A stretch of 64,000 nucleotides of DNA. Origin: Chloracidobacterium validum. GTDB taxonomy: Bacteria; Acidobacteriota; Blastocatellia; Chloracidobacteriales; Chloracidobacteriaceae. The notes below the pieces were generated by a model. That model was not told the origin of the DNA. It was given only the letters and a program-made list of their open reading frames with translations, and did not search any database. Both the position numbers and the translations under genes were made by a program. Shown in pieces: positions 49,086-59,010 of the stretch (the first letter of the stretch is position 1; every line of letters starts with the position of its first letter). The stretch lies in assembly GCF_018304825.1 (NCBI RefSeq), contig NZ_CP072649.1:806001-870000 (forward strand). Direction: 5' to 3'.

Positions 49086-51292
49086 GGGGGCCTGTGAGTG
49101 AACGTCATCCTCCGCGCCGGCTGGCGCTGGTCGGCAATCCCAACTGCGGCAAGACGACCCTGTTCAACGCCCTTACCGGACTCCGTCAGAAGGTCGGCAA
49201 CTACCCCGGCGTCACCGTCGAGAAAAAGGAAGGACGGTTCACGGTCGGCCATCAGGACATCGTCGTCATTGACCTGCCGGGTATCTACAGCCTCGCGGCG
49301 CGTTCACTCGACGAGCAGATTACCCGCGATGTCATCCTGGGGCGACAGGCGGACACCCCACCTCCCGAAGCCCTGCTGGCGATTGTTGACGCCAGCAATC
49401 TGGAGCGCAACCTCTACTTGGTGACGCAGGTGATGGAGCTTGGGCGTCCGGTCTGGCTGGCGCTCAACATGATGGATGTCGCCGACGCCAAGGGGCTGAC
49501 CTTCGACCTGGACCGGCTGTCTCAAAGCCTAGGCGTGCCGGTCGTGCCGATTGTGGCAAGCCAGGGGACGGGGTTGGACACCCTCCGGCAGCGCCTGGCC
49601 GGGCCACTGCCGGACGTGCCGGCGCGGCAGTGGCGCTTGCCACAGGTGATTGAGGCGGAAGTGGCGGCGCTGACCGATCTGCTTCGCGCCAACCAGTGGA
49701 CGGAAAGTGTCGCGGCCGAAGGCGAAGCCATTCGGCTGCTGCTCAATGATGTCGCGGAAGACGAACCCTTGCCGCCGCCGATTCGAGGCGCGGTCGAGGC
49801 GGCCCGCGCCCGACTGGAAGCCATGGGCATCGAGTGGTGGGCGGCTGAAGCGGAAGGGCGCTACGGCTGGATTCAAACCGTCTGCCAAGCGGCAATTCAC
49901 CAGCCGGCGGCGTTTCAGCGCACGACGAGCGACCGCATTGACGCGGTAGTGACCCATCGCTGGTGGGGGCCGGCGCTTTTTGCCGGGTTGATGCTGTTTG
50001 TGTTTCAGAGCATCTTCACTTGGGCGCAGGTTCCGATGGACGCCATTGACCGGGGCGTGAGCCAACTGGCCACCATCGCCCGTCAAGTCCTACCGGACGG
50101 AGAACTGACCGACCTCATCGCGGATGGCATTCTGGCCGGCGTCGGGGCGGTCGTGACCTTCGTGCCGCAGATTCTCATTTTGACCTTCTTCATTGCCTTG
50201 TTGGAAGACACCGGTTACATGGCGCGGGCGGCGTTCATCATGGACCGTCTGATGCGCCGGGTTGGGTTGAGTGGCAAATCCTTCATTCCCCTGCTGGGTT
50301 CCTTTGCCTGCGCCATTCCGGGGATCATGGCGACCCGAACGATTGAAAACGCCAAGGACCGCCTGGCGACCATCTTGATTGCACCGTTGATGAGCTGTAG
50401 CGCGCGGCTGCCGGTTTACGCGCTGATGATCGGCGCGTTTTTCCCGGCCGAACAGCGGCTGTGGGGCATCGTTTCAACGGCCGGTGTGATGCTGTTTGCC
50501 ATGTACGCGCTGGGCATCGTCGCGGCCCTGACCGTTGGGTGGTTGTTCAAAAAGACGCTGATCCGCGGCGCGTCACCGCCACTCATCATGGAGCTGCCGC
50601 CATACCGCGTTCCCTCGCTCCGAACGGTGCTGCTGACGACCGGCTCGGCTGCCGGGCAGTTTCTCTACCGCGCCGGAACGGTCATTTTGGCCATCTCGAT
50701 TGTGCTGTGGTTTCTGGCGACCTACCCGAAACAGGTCGCGTTGAGCCGCGACTACGCCGCCGAACGGGCGGCAGCGGCGGCTGCCGTCCAGGCCGGACAA
50801 CTGTCAGAAGCCGAGGCAGCCGAACGCCAACAAAGGCTTGAAGCGCTCGAGAAAGCCGAGCGGCGCGAGAAAAGCTTCATCGGACGAGCCGGCCAACTCA
50901 TCGAGCCGGTGCTTGCCCCACTTGGGTTCAACTGGAAAATCGGAGTCGGGATCATCTCCGCCTTTGCCGCACGCGAGGTTTTCGTCGGCGCGCTGGCCAT
51001 TGTGTACGGCATCGGCGATGAAGAAGACGCTTCCGGCAACCGAGCGCTCCATGCGGCACTCCAGGCGGATCGCCATCCCGACGGCCGGCCGGTCTTTTCG
51101 CCGTTGGTTGCGGTCTCGGTCATGGTGTTTTTCGTGTTGGCGATGCAATGCATGTCCACGCTGGCAGTTGCCCGGCGGGAGACAAACAGTTGGCGGTGGC
51201 CAGCGGTCATGTTTGCCTATATGACCACGCTGGCCTACTTCGGCAGCTTGCTGGTCTATCAGGGTGGACGGTGGTTGGGCTTCGGGAACTGA
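49082..51292 (+). CDS. feoB: Ferrous iron transport protein FeoB
   Basis: The inner-membrane Fe2+ transporter with a GTPase domain. In 736 residues: G1 LVGNPNCGKTTLFNALTG, G3 DLPGIYSL, G4 NMMD. The gate-region membrane domain contains FITFFIALLEDTGYMARAAFIMDR and SFIPLLGSFACAIPGIMATRTI, and a later gate segment has APLGFNWKIGVGIISAFAAREVFVG. The start is uncertain: GTG at 49082 overlaps the feoA stop, while GTG at 49094 has GAGGGGG just upstream. The feoA-feoA-feoB order and overlaps make one iron-uptake operon. Confidence 0.95.
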   Translation: MRGPVSERHPPRRLALVGNPNCGKTTLFNALTGLRQKVGNYPGVTVEKKEGRFTVGHQDIVVIDLPGIYSLAARSLDEQITRDVILGRQADTPPPEALLAIVDASNLERNLYLVTQVMELGRPVWLALNMMDVADAKGLTFDLDRLSQSLGVPVVPIVASQGTGLDTLRQRLAGPLPDVPARQWRLPQVIEAEVAALTDLLRANQWTESVAAEGEAIRLLLNDVAEDEPLPPPIRGAVEAARARLEAMGIEWWAAEAEGRYGWIQTVCQAAIHQPAAFQRTTSDRIDAVVTHRWWGPALFAGLMLFVFQSIFTWAQVPMDAIDRGVSQLATIARQVLPDGELTDLIADGILAGVGAVVTFVPQILILTFFIALLEDTGYMARAAFIMDRLMRRVGLSGKSFIPLLGSFACAIPGIMATRTIENAKDRLATILIAPLMSCSARLPVYALMIGAFFPAEQRLWGIVSTAGVMLFAMYALGIVAALTVGWLFKKTLIRGASPPLIMELPPYRVPSLRTVLLTTGSAAGQFLYRAGTVILAISIVLWFLATYPKQVALSRDYAAERAAAAAAVQAGQLSEAEAAERQQRLEALEKAERREKSFIGRAGQLIEPVLAPLGFNWKIGVGIISAFAAREVFVGALAIVYGIGDEEDASGNRALHAALQADRHPDGRPVFSPLVAVSVMVFFVLAMQCMSTLAVARRETNSWRWPAVMFAYMTTLAYFGSLLVYQGGRWLGFGN

Positions 51293-51302
51293 GCGCCTGC
51301 CC

Positions 51303-53624
51303 TCACCGACCGTCGGCGACAGGCGGTCGCCACTGCCGTAGGCGCAAGGCATTGGCGAGAACGAATAAACTCGATAACCCCATGGCGGCACCGGCAACCA
51401 TCGGCGAAAGCAAAACGCCAAACACCGGATAAAGCGCGCCGGCGGCAACCGGTATGAGCGCCACGTTGTAGGCAAACGCCCAAAATAGATTCTGCCGAAT
51501 GTTGCGCATGGTCGCCCGGGCCAGTCCGATCAGCTTGGAAACACCAGCCGGGTCGCCGGCCATGAGCACGACATCGGCCGTCTCGATGGCAATATCCGCA
51601 CCCGCACCAAGCGCAATCCCGACATCGGCAACGGCCAGCGCCGGAGCATCGTTGATCCCATCCCCCACAAAGGCGACGCGGCCACGTGACTGAAAGGCGC
51701 GCACGGCCTCAGCCTTGTCCGTTGGTCGCGCTTCGGCGATGACCTCCGTGATCCCTACAGCGTCCGCGACGGACTGCGCCGTATCCCGATGGTCTCCGGT
51801 CACCATGGCCACCTCGACGCCTTGGGCGCGCAGCCGCGCAACGGCCGCAGCGGCCGTCGGCTTCACCGCATCGGCGACGGCCGCCACGGCAACCAGCTTC
51901 CGGTCAAGGGCAATGTAGATTGGAGTCTTCCCCGCGCGCGCCAATGCCTCCACGGTAGCCGTTGCCGGCCCGAGCGCGATGTCCAACGACGCCATCAACC
52001 GCGCCGTTCCGACGGCCAAGGCCTGCCCGGCAACCGTCGCCGTCACCCCGTAGCCGGGCAGCGCCCGGAAGTCGTCCACTTCCGGCAGTGTTGCCCCGCA
52101 CGCTTCGGCGGCCGCCACCATTGCTTGCGCAATCGGATGCTCGGAGCGCCGTTCCACGGCCGCGACCCAACCCAGCAGAGCCGTTTCGGACAGTCCGGGT
52201 GGCAGCGCCACGGGGAGCAAATCGGTCACGACCGGTCGGCCAAGGGTGAGCGTGCCGGTTTTGTCAAAGACCACGACGCGCACCGCCTCCAGGGTTTGAA
52301 GGGCGCTCCCCGTGCGGAAGAGCATCCCCAGTTGCGCCGCCTTACCCGCGCTCACCAGAATCGAAGTCGGCGTGGCCAACCCCATCGCGCAGGGGCAGGC
52401 AATGATCAGCACCGCGACGGCATTGACCAAAGCCAAGTCAAGTGACACCAACCAGAGCCAGCCGCCAAAGGTCAGTCCCGCCACAACCAGCACCACCGGG
52501 ACAAACCAACTCACCACCCGATCGGCTACATCCTGGATGGGTGGCTTGACGCCCTGGGCAGCGTGAACCATTCGGACGATACCTTGCAGGACGGTTTCCC
52601 CGCCGACCCGCTCGGCCTGCAACGTCAGGCTGCCCTGTCCGTTGACCGTCCCACCGATGACTTCATCCCCGACCGATTTCGTCACCGGCAACGGTTCGCC
52701 CGTCAGCATGGATTCATCCACGAATGACGCCCCCTCGACCACCCGCCCATCCACGGGGATGCGTTCCCCAGGCCGCACCAAGACCTGGTCGCCCGGACGG
52801 ATCGCCGCAATCGGCACGTCAAAGGTCTGCGCATGACGAACGATCCGGGCCGTCTTCGGCTGCAAATCGAGCAACTGACGAAGCGCTTGGCTCGTTTGCC
52901 CCTTGGCGCGCGCCTCAAAGTATTTGCCGAGCAGCACCAGCGCGATAACCGTCGCCGACGCTTCGTAGTAAAGGTGTGTCGTTCCGGCGGGAAACGCCGT
53001 CGGGAACCAGGTCACGGCGGTCGAATAACCATAGGCAGCCGTCGTGCCGAGCATGACTAGGCTATTCATATCCGGCGACCAGGCGCGCGCGGCCGCCCAC
53101 CCCTTCCGGTAAAAGCGCCACCCTGGCCCAAACTGTGTCAGCGTGGCCAGAACAAACGACATCCACCTCCAAACGGCTTCATCCACCACCTGCCTCAACC
53201 CGTGATGCAGCCCTGGAATCAGCATCGGGACCATCTCGAAGACGACGAGCGGAAACGCCAACAGTCCGGCCACGAGAGCCTGCCGACCGAGCGACTGGCG
53301 TTCCCGGAGCACTGGGTCAGATGCCGCTCCATCAGCCGCCACCGTGGCAAGCGGGACAACCTCATAGCCAGCGTTGGCAATGGCGGCGCGGAGCGCTTCC
53401 AGGGTGGTCGTCTCCGGGCGGAAGGTCACGACCGCCTGCTCGGTAGCCAGGCTGACGGCCACGCGCTTGACGCCGTCAATCCGGCGCAATACCCGCTCGA
53501 TACGACCCGCGCAGGCCGCGCAGGTCATGCCACCCACGCCGATGACTTCCGTGACCTCAGACGGCGGGACGACCGGCGGTGACGAAACCGGCGCAACCAG
53601 TGTCGTGGGCATGGTTTTTTGCAT
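51303..53624 (-). CDS. copA: Copper-translocating P-type ATPase
   Basis: P1B-type ATPase of 773 residues that exports Cu+. A heavy-metal domain at the N-terminus has [13 protein letters not shown]. The metal channel has [13 protein letters not shown], the phosphorylation site is DKTGTLTLG, the ATP-binding HP motif is SEHPIAQAM, and TGDHRDTAQ and [11 protein letters not shown] follow. The ATPase stands downstream of a copper chaperone gene on the same strand, nine bases apart, which supports copper rather than another metal. Confidence 0.94.
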   Translation of the reverse strand: MQKTMPTTLVAPVSSPPVVPPSEVTEVIGVGGMTCAACAGRIERVLRRIDGVKRVAVSLATEQAVVTFRPETTTLEALRAAIANAGYEVVPLATVAADGAASDPVLRERQSLGRQALVAGLLAFPLVVFEMVPMLIPGLHHGLRQVVDEAVWRWMSFVLATLTQFGPGWRFYRKGWAAARAWSPDMNSLVMLGTTAAYGYSTAVTWFPTAFPAGTTHLYYEASATVIALVLLGKYFEARAKGQTSQALRQLLDLQPKTARIVRHAQTFDVPIAAIRPGDQVLVRPGERIPVDGRVVEGASFVDESMLTGEPLPVTKSVGDEVIGGTVNGQGSLTLQAERVGGETVLQGIVRMVHAAQGVKPPIQDVADRVVSWFVPVVLVVAGLTFGGWLWLVSLDLALVNAVAVLIIACPCAMGLATPTSILVSAGKAAQLGMLFRTGSALQTLEAVRVVVFDKTGTLTLGRPVVTDLLPVALPPGLSETALLGWVAAVERRSEHPIAQAMVAAAEACGATLPEVDDFRALPGYGVTATVAGQALAVGTARLMASLDIALGPATATVEALARAGKTPIYIALDRKLVAVAAVADAVKPTAAAAVARLRAQGVEVAMVTGDHRDTAQSVADAVGITEVIAEARPTDKAEAVRAFQSRGRVAFVGDGINDAPALAVADVGIALGAGADIAIETADVVLMAGDPAGVSKLIGLARATMRNIRQNLFWAFAYNVALIPVAAGALYPVFGVLLSPMVAGAAMGLSSLFVLANALRLRQWRPPVADGR

Positions 53625-53632
53625 CGGAGCGC

Positions 53633-53833
53633 CTACACCGGCTCGAAGCCAGCTTCCTCGATGGCCGCGGCAAGGCGCGCGCGCGGCACCGTGTCTGGCG
53701 CATAGGCAACCGTCGCTCGCCCGACTTCGACCTGCCGCACCTCAACGTCGGGAAGCGCCCGCAGCGCGGCTTCAACCGCGCGGACGCAATGACCGCAGCT
53801 CATGCCTTTGATTTCAATGACTTCTTCGCGCAT
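53633..53833 (-). CDS. copZ: Copper chaperone, heavy-metal-associated domain
   Basis: A 66-residue single HMA domain. [37 protein letters not shown] shows the MSCGHC metal site and the ferredoxin-like fold. It should pass Cu+ to the ATPase whose gene follows at once. Divergent from the thioredoxin/NHL gene; no CueR or CsoR regulator is in the window. Confidence 0.93.
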   Translation of the reverse strand: MREEVIEIKGMSCGHCVRAVEAALRALPDVEVRQVEVGRATVAYAPDTVPRARLAAAIEEAGFEPV

Positions 53834-53894
53834 CGCGCTTCCTCCATTAGGCTTATGTCATTCAGACTTGTCAGACACGCGCCGACACAGCACC

Positions 53895-55928
53895 ATGCGC
53901 GGCATGAAACGTCTCTGGCCTATATGTTTTATCACGCTTCTGGTTCTTGCCGGGCTGATGTTACCTGCCACATCACCGACGGCCACTTCACGGCTCATGG
54001 CACCACGCTCGACCTTGCAGATGGGACCCATTCGCGCGCCGGAACTGGAAGGCGGCGTGGGCTGGCTCAACGTTCCTGGCCCATTGTCATTAGCCGGACT
54101 CCGGGGCAAGGTTGTCCTGCTCGACTTCTGGACCTACTGCTGCATCAACTGCATGCATGTCATCCCCGACTTGAAGGCCCTGGAAGCCAAGTATCCCAAC
54201 GAGCTGGTGGTCATTGGTGTTCACTCGGCCAAATTCACCAATGAGAAAGACACCAGCAGCATTCGACAAGCCATTGCGCGCTACGACATTCAGCATCCAG
54301 TCGTCAATGATGCCAACTTCGCCATCTGGAACGCCTACGCCGTTCGGGCCTGGCCAACCCTCGTCCTGATTTCACCCGATGGCTACGTAGCGAATCGCTA
54401 TTCAGGCGAAGGCCACCGCGAAGAACTCGACCGCGACATCGCGGCGCTCATTGCCGAAGCCAAACGCAAGGGGACGCTCAAGCCCTCATCCCTTGAAATC
54501 GCACTGGAACTTTCCAAAGAAACTGACAAACCACTCCGCTTTCCGGGTAAGGTTCACGCCGATGCCGCCAACCAGCGACTTTTCATTGCCGATAGCAACC
54601 ATCACCGCATCGTCATGACCGGCTTTGACGGAACGGTGCTGGACACCATTGGGTCCGGCGCGCCCGGCACGCGCAACGGGCCATTCGATTTCGCCGAGTT
54701 CCGCTATCCCCAGGGCATGGCGCTCGACGGGGACTTCCTCTACGTTGCCGACACCGGCAACCACCTCATTCGGCGGGTTAACCTCAAGTCCAAAGCGGTC
54801 GAAACCGTTGCCGGAACAGGCAAGAACGAACGCAGTAGCCAGATGGGACCGGGGTTGACCATCGGGCTGAGTTCGCCCTGGGACCTCGTTATCCATGGGC
54901 GGACGATGTTCATTGCCATGGCGGGCGCGCACCAGATTTGGCAATACAACCTCGATACCGGCATGGTCGGCTGGTACGCCGGAACCGGGGCAGAGGGACG
55001 CCGGGACGGTACGCTCGACACCGCCCTGTTCGCCCAACCTTCCGGCCTTGCCACGGACGGCAAGCGCCTCTACGTCGCCGACAGTGAAATCAGCGCCATT
55101 CGAGCCATTGACCTGGCCGACGGCAATGTGACGACCCTGGCCGGCGGCGATTTGTTTGACTTCGGTGACGCGAACGGCAAGGGCGAAAACGCTCGTTTTC
55201 AGCATCCGCTGGCCGTCGCCGTCGCCGACCGCAAGCTGTACGTGGCCGACACCTACAACCACAAGCTCCGCACCATTGACCTGCGGACCCGCTTTGTCTC
55301 GAATCTCATCGGCAGTGGCAAGCCAGGCCTGCAAAATGACATCCCGGCATTCTTTCACGAGCCGAGTGGTCTTGCCTATGCCGGCGGCAAACTGTTCGTT
55401 GCCGACACCAACAACCATGTCGTGCGGGTCGTGGAATTCGAGCCAACCCGCGTGAGCACGTTTCCGACCGACAAGCTCAACGCGCCGACGCCGGTCAAAC
55501 GCAAGGCGGATGCCCTTCCCAACGAGGAACAAATCGGCGTCCCGGCCCAACGCCTGACGCCGGGCAGCGGCGAGATCGTGGTGGATATCCAGTTGCCGCC
55601 CGGCTTCAAGTATGCGCCGTCCGCCGAACAGCGTTACTTCGTCAGCGTCGAAGCCGGGACGGAAGGGTTTAGCGTCCCGGCAAAATCCCTGGATGTCACC
55701 TCGGACAAGCTGCGGTTTCCGGTCAAAATTCCATATACCGTCACGCCCGATGGCATGGGCGCGTTTGATGTCGTCGTCTCAGTAACCTACTGCAAGGAAG
55801 GCAACGAAGGGTTCTGTTCCGTGGCAACCTACCGTTTCCACGTGCCGTTCATCGGACGGGCCAAAGGCGGAAGCAAGAACCTGATTCTGCAGAAACGCAT
55901 CCCCACACCGGCTCCGCCAACCCCATAG
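53895..55928 (+). CDS. Exported thioredoxin-like/NHL-repeat protein (NHLRC2-like)
   Basis: A 677-residue protein. A signal or anchor segment (about 4-25) is followed by a thioredoxin-like domain (about 55-200) with WTYCCINCMHVIPDL, a C-C-x-x-C site typical of NHLRC2. A beta-propeller of NHL repeats (about 210-520) contains FPGKVHADAANQRLFIADSNHHRIV, GDFLYVADTGNHLIRRV and LYVADTYNHKLRT. A C-terminal beta-rich domain follows (about 545-640). The role is unknown; the disulfide-like site suggests thiol-redox action in the periplasm. Alternative start ATG at 53904. Divergent from the copper genes. Confidence 0.87.
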   Translation: MRGMKRLWPICFITLLVLAGLMLPATSPTATSRLMAPRSTLQMGPIRAPELEGGVGWLNVPGPLSLAGLRGKVVLLDFWTYCCINCMHVIPDLKALEAKYPNELVVIGVHSAKFTNEKDTSSIRQAIARYDIQHPVVNDANFAIWNAYAVRAWPTLVLISPDGYVANRYSGEGHREELDRDIAALIAEAKRKGTLKPSSLEIALELSKETDKPLRFPGKVHADAANQRLFIADSNHHRIVMTGFDGTVLDTIGSGAPGTRNGPFDFAEFRYPQGMALDGDFLYVADTGNHLIRRVNLKSKAVETVAGTGKNERSSQMGPGLTIGLSSPWDLVIHGRTMFIAMAGAHQIWQYNLDTGMVGWYAGTGAEGRRDGTLDTALFAQPSGLATDGKRLYVADSEISAIRAIDLADGNVTTLAGGDLFDFGDANGKGENARFQHPLAVAVADRKLYVADTYNHKLRTIDLRTRFVSNLIGSGKPGLQNDIPAFFHEPSGLAYAGGKLFVADTNNHVVRVVEFEPTRVSTFPTDKLNAPTPVKRKADALPNEEQIGVPAQRLTPGSGEIVVDIQLPPGFKYAPSAEQRYFVSVEAGTEGFSVPAKSLDVTSDKLRFPVKIPYTVTPDGMGAFDVVVSVTYCKEGNEGFCSVATYRFHVPFIGRAKGGSKNLILQKRIPTPAPPTP

Positions 55929-55938
55929 GACTTCAACC

Positions 55939-56835
55939 ATGACCTCACGACCGTTCACACTCGGCCTGGTGCAGATGCGGTGTGTGGCCGACCGCACGGA
56001 AAACCTCGACCGCGCCGCGCATTTCATCCGGGAAGCCGCGCAGCAAGGGGCGCAGGTCATCTGCCTGCCTGAACTTTTCCAGTCGCCTTACTTTTGCCAG
56101 CGTGAAGACACGGCGTTATTCGACCGCGCCGAACCGCTCGACGACAGCCCCTCGCTGCACGCCATGCAGGCCGTTGCGCGAGCAACCAAAACCTACGTTA
56201 TCACGCCGTTTTTTGAGCGCCGGGCGGCCGGTCTCTACCACAACAGCGTAGCGCTGGTGGACGACCACGGCGAGCTGCGCGGTTTGTATCGCAAGATGCA
56301 CATCCCCGACGATCCGGCCTACTACGAGAAGTTTTACTTCACACCGGGCGACCTGGGGTTTGTCGCCTTCGATACGCCCTACGGACGCATCGCGTCGCTC
56401 ATCTGCTGGGATCAGTGGTTTCCCGAAGGGGCGCGGCTGGCCGCGCTCCGCGGCGCAACCGTGCTGTTCTACCCAACCGCCATCGGTTGGCATCCGTATG
56501 AAAAGGAAACGCATGGCGCGGCCCAGCGCGACGCCTGGCGGACGGTGCAACGGGGTCACGCCATTGCCAATGGGCTGTATGTGGCAGCCGTCAACCGCAT
56601 CGGCTTTGAACCTTCCCCGATTGACGATCAGGGGGGATTGGAGTTTTGGGGCAGTTCGTTTGTCGCCGACCCACAGGGCATCCTCATTGCCGAGGCGCCA
56701 ACCGACACGGAAACGGTCCTGCTGGCGGAAGTCACGCCGGCGCGGCTCGAGGATGTGCGGCGCAACTGGCCCTTCCTGCGCGACCGACGCATTGACGCCT
56801 ACGATGGGCTGACCCGCCGCTTCCTGGACACCTGA
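55939..56835 (+). CDS. aguB: N-carbamoylputrescine amidase
   Basis: Nitrilase-superfamily enzyme that makes putrescine from N-carbamoylputrescine. The 298 residues carry the triad: Glu in CLPELFQSPYFCQ, Lys in YRKMHIPDDPAYYEKFYFTPG and Cys in SLICWDQWFPEGARL. PTAIGWHPYEKETHG is a strong family mark. Ten bases after the NHL gene. The partner enzyme aguA lies about 2.1 kb downstream, separated by a signalling gene. Confidence 0.94.
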   Translation: MTSRPFTLGLVQMRCVADRTENLDRAAHFIREAAQQGAQVICLPELFQSPYFCQREDTALFDRAEPLDDSPSLHAMQAVARATKTYVITPFFERRAAGLYHNSVALVDDHGELRGLYRKMHIPDDPAYYEKFYFTPGDLGFVAFDTPYGRIASLICWDQWFPEGARLAALRGATVLFYPTAIGWHPYEKETHGAAQRDAWRTVQRGHAIANGLYVAAVNRIGFEPSPIDDQGGLEFWGSSFVADPQGILIAEAPTDTETVLLAEVTPARLEDVRRNWPFLRDRRIDAYDGLTRRFLDT

Positions 56836-56847
56836 GTCTCCCTGCCG

Positions 56848-59010
56848 ATGACTGGCACAAGCTGTTTCTCGCGTATCTGGCTTGGTCTGCTGCTTGTCTG
56901 GCTTCTCGGGATGCCGGGGTTGGGACAACCCTCTCCCACCGCTGGGTCGCCCAACCTAGACCAACCGATAACACTTTACACGTGGAAGTACCGGTCTGGT
57001 GACGATCCGGCCTGGGCCGCCCCAGGTCTGAACGACACGGATTGGTTGCCACTCAACCTCGCGCCAGGTCCGACATTTTCCGGTGGGCCCCGGCTGGGTG
57101 TGGGTTGGTATCGAACCGAAGTGTCCGTGGCCGACCTCTACCGACCTGGCGTTCGGGTCAATCACGTCCTGGGCAGTTGCGCGTATGAGGTGTATGTCAA
57201 CGGGGTGCGGGTCGGTCAGTTCGGTGAAGTCACGCCTCGCCCACGCTTCCCCCCTGGGCGTTTTCACCTGCCGATGGCCATTCCGGCAGAGGCCCTGCGC
57301 CCGGACGGACATCTGGTGGTGGCGATTCGAGCGCAGGAGCAAGCCACGACACTCGGCAATGACCTGGCGTTTCTCGGCGCGCAGGTGGGGACATACGATT
57401 ACTTGGCCGGCCAGGTCTTCCAAGCCCGCGCAGAAGCCACGCAGCGGGACATCTTCCGCATCAGCTTTGTCTTTGCTTTTGCCTTTTTCGCCCTTTACCA
57501 CTTATATCTTTATGCCAGCTTTACCGTTTTCCAAAAAAACAGAAAAGAACGGACTGAGTACCTTTGGCTGGCCCTGATTGCCCTTGGCTACGCGGTCAAC
57601 TCGTTCTCAATCTCGCACACCCTCACGGACAATACCTCTATCCAGACCTACCGCTTGATCAATGCGATTAGCGTTCACTTTCAACTCATCTGTGGCGCTG
57701 AGTTCATTTACAGCTTTTTGAAACGACCCGTGCCGAAGTGGGTAAGGGGCCACCAGATAAGTCAAATTATTTGCCTTGTCGGCACAATCGCATTTCCTGA
57801 CCAGTTGCTATTGCCCGTCATGAACGAGGCTATTTTCTCGGTTTCCGTACTATCCCTGGTTGCCCCCGTTACCGTTCACATCGTGCACGCTGCCTACAGG
57901 GGAGTTTCCGAAGCCAGAGCGCTTCGGATGAGTATCAGCCTGATTCTGATCGCTGAGTGTATCCAAGTTGCGCAGATCGCCCTCCGTTCCTCAGAACTCA
58001 GCGAGTCCGTGATGACGCGCTGGCTTTTTTACCCCGTCTTCAGGTACGCCGTGGACTTCAGCTTCGGCATCTTTCTGCTCTCCATGGCCGTGAACGTTGC
58101 CCGGCGCTATCGAAACGAAATCGAAAGCATCAACCGGAACCTGGAACAAACAGTCGCTGAACGCACAACCCAAGTCCGTTACCAGCGGGATGAACTTGAG
58201 CGCAAAAACCAAGATATCGAGGATAGCCTGCGCTACGCCCAAACCATGCAGCAGGCGATTTTGCCGACACTCGGCGACTTGCAGTCCGCTTTTGCCGAAG
58301 CTTTTGTTTTGTGGAAATCACGTGACATCGTTTCGGGCGACTTCTACTGGTTTCACAAAACTGAAACCGGCGGCTTGCTGGCCGTTGCCGACTGCACCGG
58401 GCATGGCGTTCCAGGAGCGTTTATGTCCTTCATCGGCAATGACCTCCTGAACCAAATCGTCATCGAGCGCGGGATTGCCGACCCGGCGCGCATCCTGACC
58501 GAGCTGGACCAGGGCGTGCGACGCATCCTCAAGCAAGGTCACGCGCAGTCCGTCGGACTTGATGACGGGATGGATGTCGGCATCTGCCGTTTTGACGCCG
58601 GCAGCGTCACCTTTGCCGGCGCGCGCCGACCGCTGTATGTCGTAGCTGATGGCGAAGTGACCACGCATGCCGGAGCCCGGCATCCTATTGGCGGACGCTT
58701 GCGCAAGGCACGGGAGTTTGAAAACGTCGCTATTCCGGTTGCGCCCCAGGCGATGCTGTACTTGACGACGGATGGTTTTGCCGACCAGCCAGATGCTGGC
58801 GGCCGGCGCTTCAAAACCCATGCGCTGCTGAGATGCTTGCAGGACATCGCTCCCCGGCCGGCAACGGAACAACAGGCGCGGCTCGAAGCGGCGCTCGCTG
58901 CCCACGCCGGCGCGACGCCCCAACGCGATGACATAACAGTTGTGGGCGTGCGCCTTGATCCACACCGGCTTGACCGCCTAAATGGAGGTGCTGACCGTGT
59001 ACGTCTTTGA
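56848..59010 (+). CDS. 7TM sensor with SpoIIE-type (PP2C-like) phosphatase
   Basis: A 720-residue membrane phosphatase. A signal segment (about 8-26) and an N-terminal beta-rich galactose-binding-like domain (about 50-185) come first, with SCAYEVYVNGVRVGQFGEVTPRPRF. Seven hydrophobic segments follow (about 205-420). A coiled coil (about 430-470, NRNLEQTVAERTTQVRYQRDELERK) leads to a SpoIIE domain (about 475-705). This has KSRDIVSGDFYWF, LLAVADCTGHGVPGAFMSFIGNDLL and DDGMDVGICRF, with metal aspartates in each. It likely dephosphorylates a serine-phosphorylated anti-sigma-antagonist; no such partner is adjacent. It sits between aguB and aguA, 12 bases after aguB. Confidence 0.9.
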   Translation: MTGTSCFSRIWLGLLLVWLLGMPGLGQPSPTAGSPNLDQPITLYTWKYRSGDDPAWAAPGLNDTDWLPLNLAPGPTFSGGPRLGVGWYRTEVSVADLYRPGVRVNHVLGSCAYEVYVNGVRVGQFGEVTPRPRFPPGRFHLPMAIPAEALRPDGHLVVAIRAQEQATTLGNDLAFLGAQVGTYDYLAGQVFQARAEATQRDIFRISFVFAFAFFALYHLYLYASFTVFQKNRKERTEYLWLALIALGYAVNSFSISHTLTDNTSIQTYRLINAISVHFQLICGAEFIYSFLKRPVPKWVRGHQISQIICLVGTIAFPDQLLLPVMNEAIFSVSVLSLVAPVTVHIVHAAYRGVSEARALRMSISLILIAECIQVAQIALRSSELSESVMTRWLFYPVFRYAVDFSFGIFLLSMAVNVARRYRNEIESINRNLEQTVAERTTQVRYQRDELERKNQDIEDSLRYAQTMQQAILPTLGDLQSAFAEAFVLWKSRDIVSGDFYWFHKTETGGLLAVADCTGHGVPGAFMSFIGNDLLNQIVIERGIADPARILTELDQGVRRILKQGHAQSVGLDDGMDVGICRFDAGSVTFAGARRPLYVVADGEVTTHAGARHPIGGRLRKAREFENVAIPVAPQAMLYLTTDGFADQPDAGGRRFKTHALLRCLQDIAPRPATEQQARLEAALAAHAGATPQRDDITVVGVRLDPHRLDRLNGGADRVRL

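Noticed and set aside
54486-55550. 354-codon open frame on the minus strand
   Set aside because: Antisense to the NHL-repeat region; its internal repetition simply mirrors the propeller repeats.
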